Assembly (NCBI GenBank): GCA_021809225.1
Contig: JAKBAL010000185.1
Coordinates: forward strand, 1-5,404
DNA length: 5,404 bases
Direction of reading: 5' to 3'
Origin: Pseudomonadota bacterium
GTDB taxonomy: Bacteria > Pseudomonadota > Alphaproteobacteria > UBA9655
A program made the translations under genes and the position numbers. Shown one piece after another: positions 4,230-5,404 of this stretch (position 1 is its first letter; each line of letters begins with the position of its first letter). The notes beneath the pieces were generated by a model. The model was not told the origin of the DNA. It did not search any database and saw nothing but the letters and a program-made list of their open reading frames with translations.

Positions 4230-5404
4230 ATGAGAGAAAAATTCCTTTTATACTTAATGGATGAAGACGTCATTCTTTATAAGGGAGCCCATGAAAAACT
4301 GTGTACTTTGAAAGGAACCTTTGAAAGTGTTCACCGTGAGCTTCAAACCTATCTCTCTAGCGCCCCAAAGGTTACCCTTCGTCTTTTGGTCGATCGCAAC
4401 CATCAAGATATTCGAGAGGAAAAGCTTCCTTCCCTTTATCCTTGGGATCGAATGCGATTTGTTTCTCATAAGAAAGCTGAATGGCTCATTCACGGAGGAT
4501 ATGTTGGATATCATTTTTTAAACCAAGACGGTGATGTCTATTTCAGATGGATCCATATTCCCCAAAATGATTCTTTAACTCCTTGGCTTTTATGGACTGA
4601 ATCTCTTCCTAATCCTGTCGGGGGAATTTTTTTTGTTCCCCTGGAAGCGGCCAGTTTTTTGAAAAAACATTTGTCCTCGTCCTATAGCTATCAAATGATT
4701 CTTTACACCCTACCTTCTCATAGAGCGCGTCATGTGATTTTCAAGCAAAGGCGACTTATTCTCTCCCGTCTTTCACAAGAAGAAGATGATCTTAGGACTT
4801 CTCTTCACTTTCTCGGTCGTACTTATCCTGATATTCATGAAAACCTTCAAGTTATTAGTCTCATAAAAGAAATTCCCTTAGGTCTCTCTCCTCTCAAAAC
4901 CTTGACAGACCCTAAAGCTTTTCTCATCTTTCTTGCCTCCCAAAAATATCCCTCCCTTATCCTCGAACGATGCACCCCTTCTGGAGTTTTGTGGTTGCGA
5001 TGGGGAGCAATCCTCACTCTTTTAAGTACTATCCTTTTGACGGCGGTTAAGGTTTATCAAGGCTTTGAGTATAAAAGGAAAAATTCTGTTTATTTAACTG
5101 AAATAAAAGGTTTGAAAGTGCAAACTCATCATCTCAAGTCCCTTTTACAAGACAAGGATGTAACGACTTTACGGTCTGCTCTTGGGCACTACTCTCATCT
5201 CAAGCCCCATATCCTAAATCCTCTCAAAACCTTTGAAAAGCTTTCCATTATATTAAAGAAGCATGGAATACGCCTTGAAAATTTAAGATGGCACCATGGA
5301 CAGAAACGCGAAATAACCATGAGCTTTTTAATGGAAGATAAAACCGAAAAACCTCTTGTATCTTCCTTCGAGATGTTTCTCGCGACTTGCAGTAAAGGCT
5401 TCCC
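4230..5404 (+). CDS. Bitopic GspL/PilN-like motor-linker protein, 3'-truncated by the window edge
   Basis: An uninterrupted frame runs from ATG 4230 through 391 codons to the window end without a stop. It starts 4 nt after the gspF stop; a stop in the same frame at 4215 and the lack of a better start support ATG 4230. There is no clear ribosome binding site, so translation is probably coupled. Residues 1-256 have no signal peptide or membrane span and carry patterned segments: L-L-V-D-R followed by D-I-R-E-E-K-L-P (52-67), W-D-R (72-74), P-W-L-L-W (118-122), G-I-F-F-V-P-L-E (132-139) and L-I-L-S-R-L (176-181). One hydrophobic span follows at about 258-273, bounded by R257 and K274. The rest would be periplasmic: a helical, coiled-coil-prone stretch (about 282-325), then an L-x-x-F-E-K-L...G-I-R-L-E-N-L-R-W pattern (332-354) like the ferredoxin-like fold of PilN/GspL. 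Topology, size and position fit a GspL-type or fused PilM-PilN-type linker between ATPase and periplasm. I see no actin-like nucleotide-binding motif and cannot name the family. Confidence 0.85.
   Translation, partial: MREKFLLYLMDEDVILYKGAHEKLCTLKGTFESVHRELQTYLSSAPKVTLRLLVDRNHQDIREEKLPSLYPWDRMRFVSHKKAEWLIHGGYVGYHFLNQDGDVYFRWIHIPQNDSLTPWLLWTESLPNPVGGIFFVPLEAASFLKKHLSSSYSYQMILYTLPSHRARHVIFKQRRLILSRLSQEEDDLRTSLHFLGRTYPDIHENLQVISLIKEIPLGLSPLKTLTDPKAFLIFLASQKYPSLILERCTPSGVLWLRWGAILTLLSTILLTAVKVYQGFEYKRKNSVYLTEIKGLKVQTHHLKSLLQDKDVTTLRSALGHYSHLKPHILNPLKTFEKLSIILKKHGIRLENLRWHHGQKREITMSFLMEDKTEKPLVSSFEMFLATCSKGF

Noticed and set aside
4321..4521. Short + strand frame after gspF
   Set aside because: It is overlapped throughout by the much longer frame from 4230, which has continuous protein-like sequence, a membrane span and an operon-like position.

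Overview
The window looks like chromosomal DNA from a moderately AT-rich Gram-negative bacterium, most likely a proteobacterium. Rough hand counts give about 45% GC in the secretion/pilus genes, about 37% in the first gene and about 20-30% in the long intergenic stretch. The Gram-negative reading rests on an assembly ATPase of the GspE/PilB/MshE family, a GspF/PilC platform protein, and a GspL/PilN-like bitopic protein that makes sense only with an inner membrane and a periplasm. Lineage cannot be fixed from the sequence. An AT-rich, possibly host-associated alphaproteobacterium is a guess only. There are no tRNA or rRNA genes, CRISPR arrays or insertion sequences that I can see.

Layout, all genes on the + strand. 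(1) Positions 1-887 hold the 3' part of a GAF-GGDEF diguanylate cyclase gene whose start lies left of the window. Its reading frame is open from base 3, well upstream of the first in-frame ATG at 237. (2) Positions 888-1337 are a 450-nt AT-rich non-coding stretch with inverted repeats, a plausible sigma70-type promoter (916-943), a 15-bp bulged hairpin (1102-1143) and a small hairpin just before the ribosome binding site of the next gene. (3) Positions 1338-5404 are a tight operon: gspE-like ATPase (1338-3032), gspF-like platform protein (3029-4225, GTG start overlapping the gspE stop), then a gene starting 4 nt later at 4230 that runs off the right edge with no stop. This third gene encodes a protein with about 256 cytoplasmic residues, one membrane span and a periplasmic segment with a PilN/GspL-like pattern.

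Together the operon encodes the inner-membrane motor of a type IV pilus or type II secretion-like machine: a cytoplasmic hexameric ATPase, the membrane platform it turns, and a bitopic linker that would connect the motor to periplasmic parts encoded further right. Pilins, prepilin peptidase, secretin and GspM/PilO are not in the window, so pilus versus secretion system cannot be decided. The ATPase has an N-terminal domain with the exact tandem spacing of the c-di-GMP-binding MshEN domain, but the ligand-contacting Arg and Gln positions are replaced in both repeats. This is notable beside a catalytically intact c-di-GMP synthase gene. The least familiar protein is the bitopic one, which I cannot assign to a named family.
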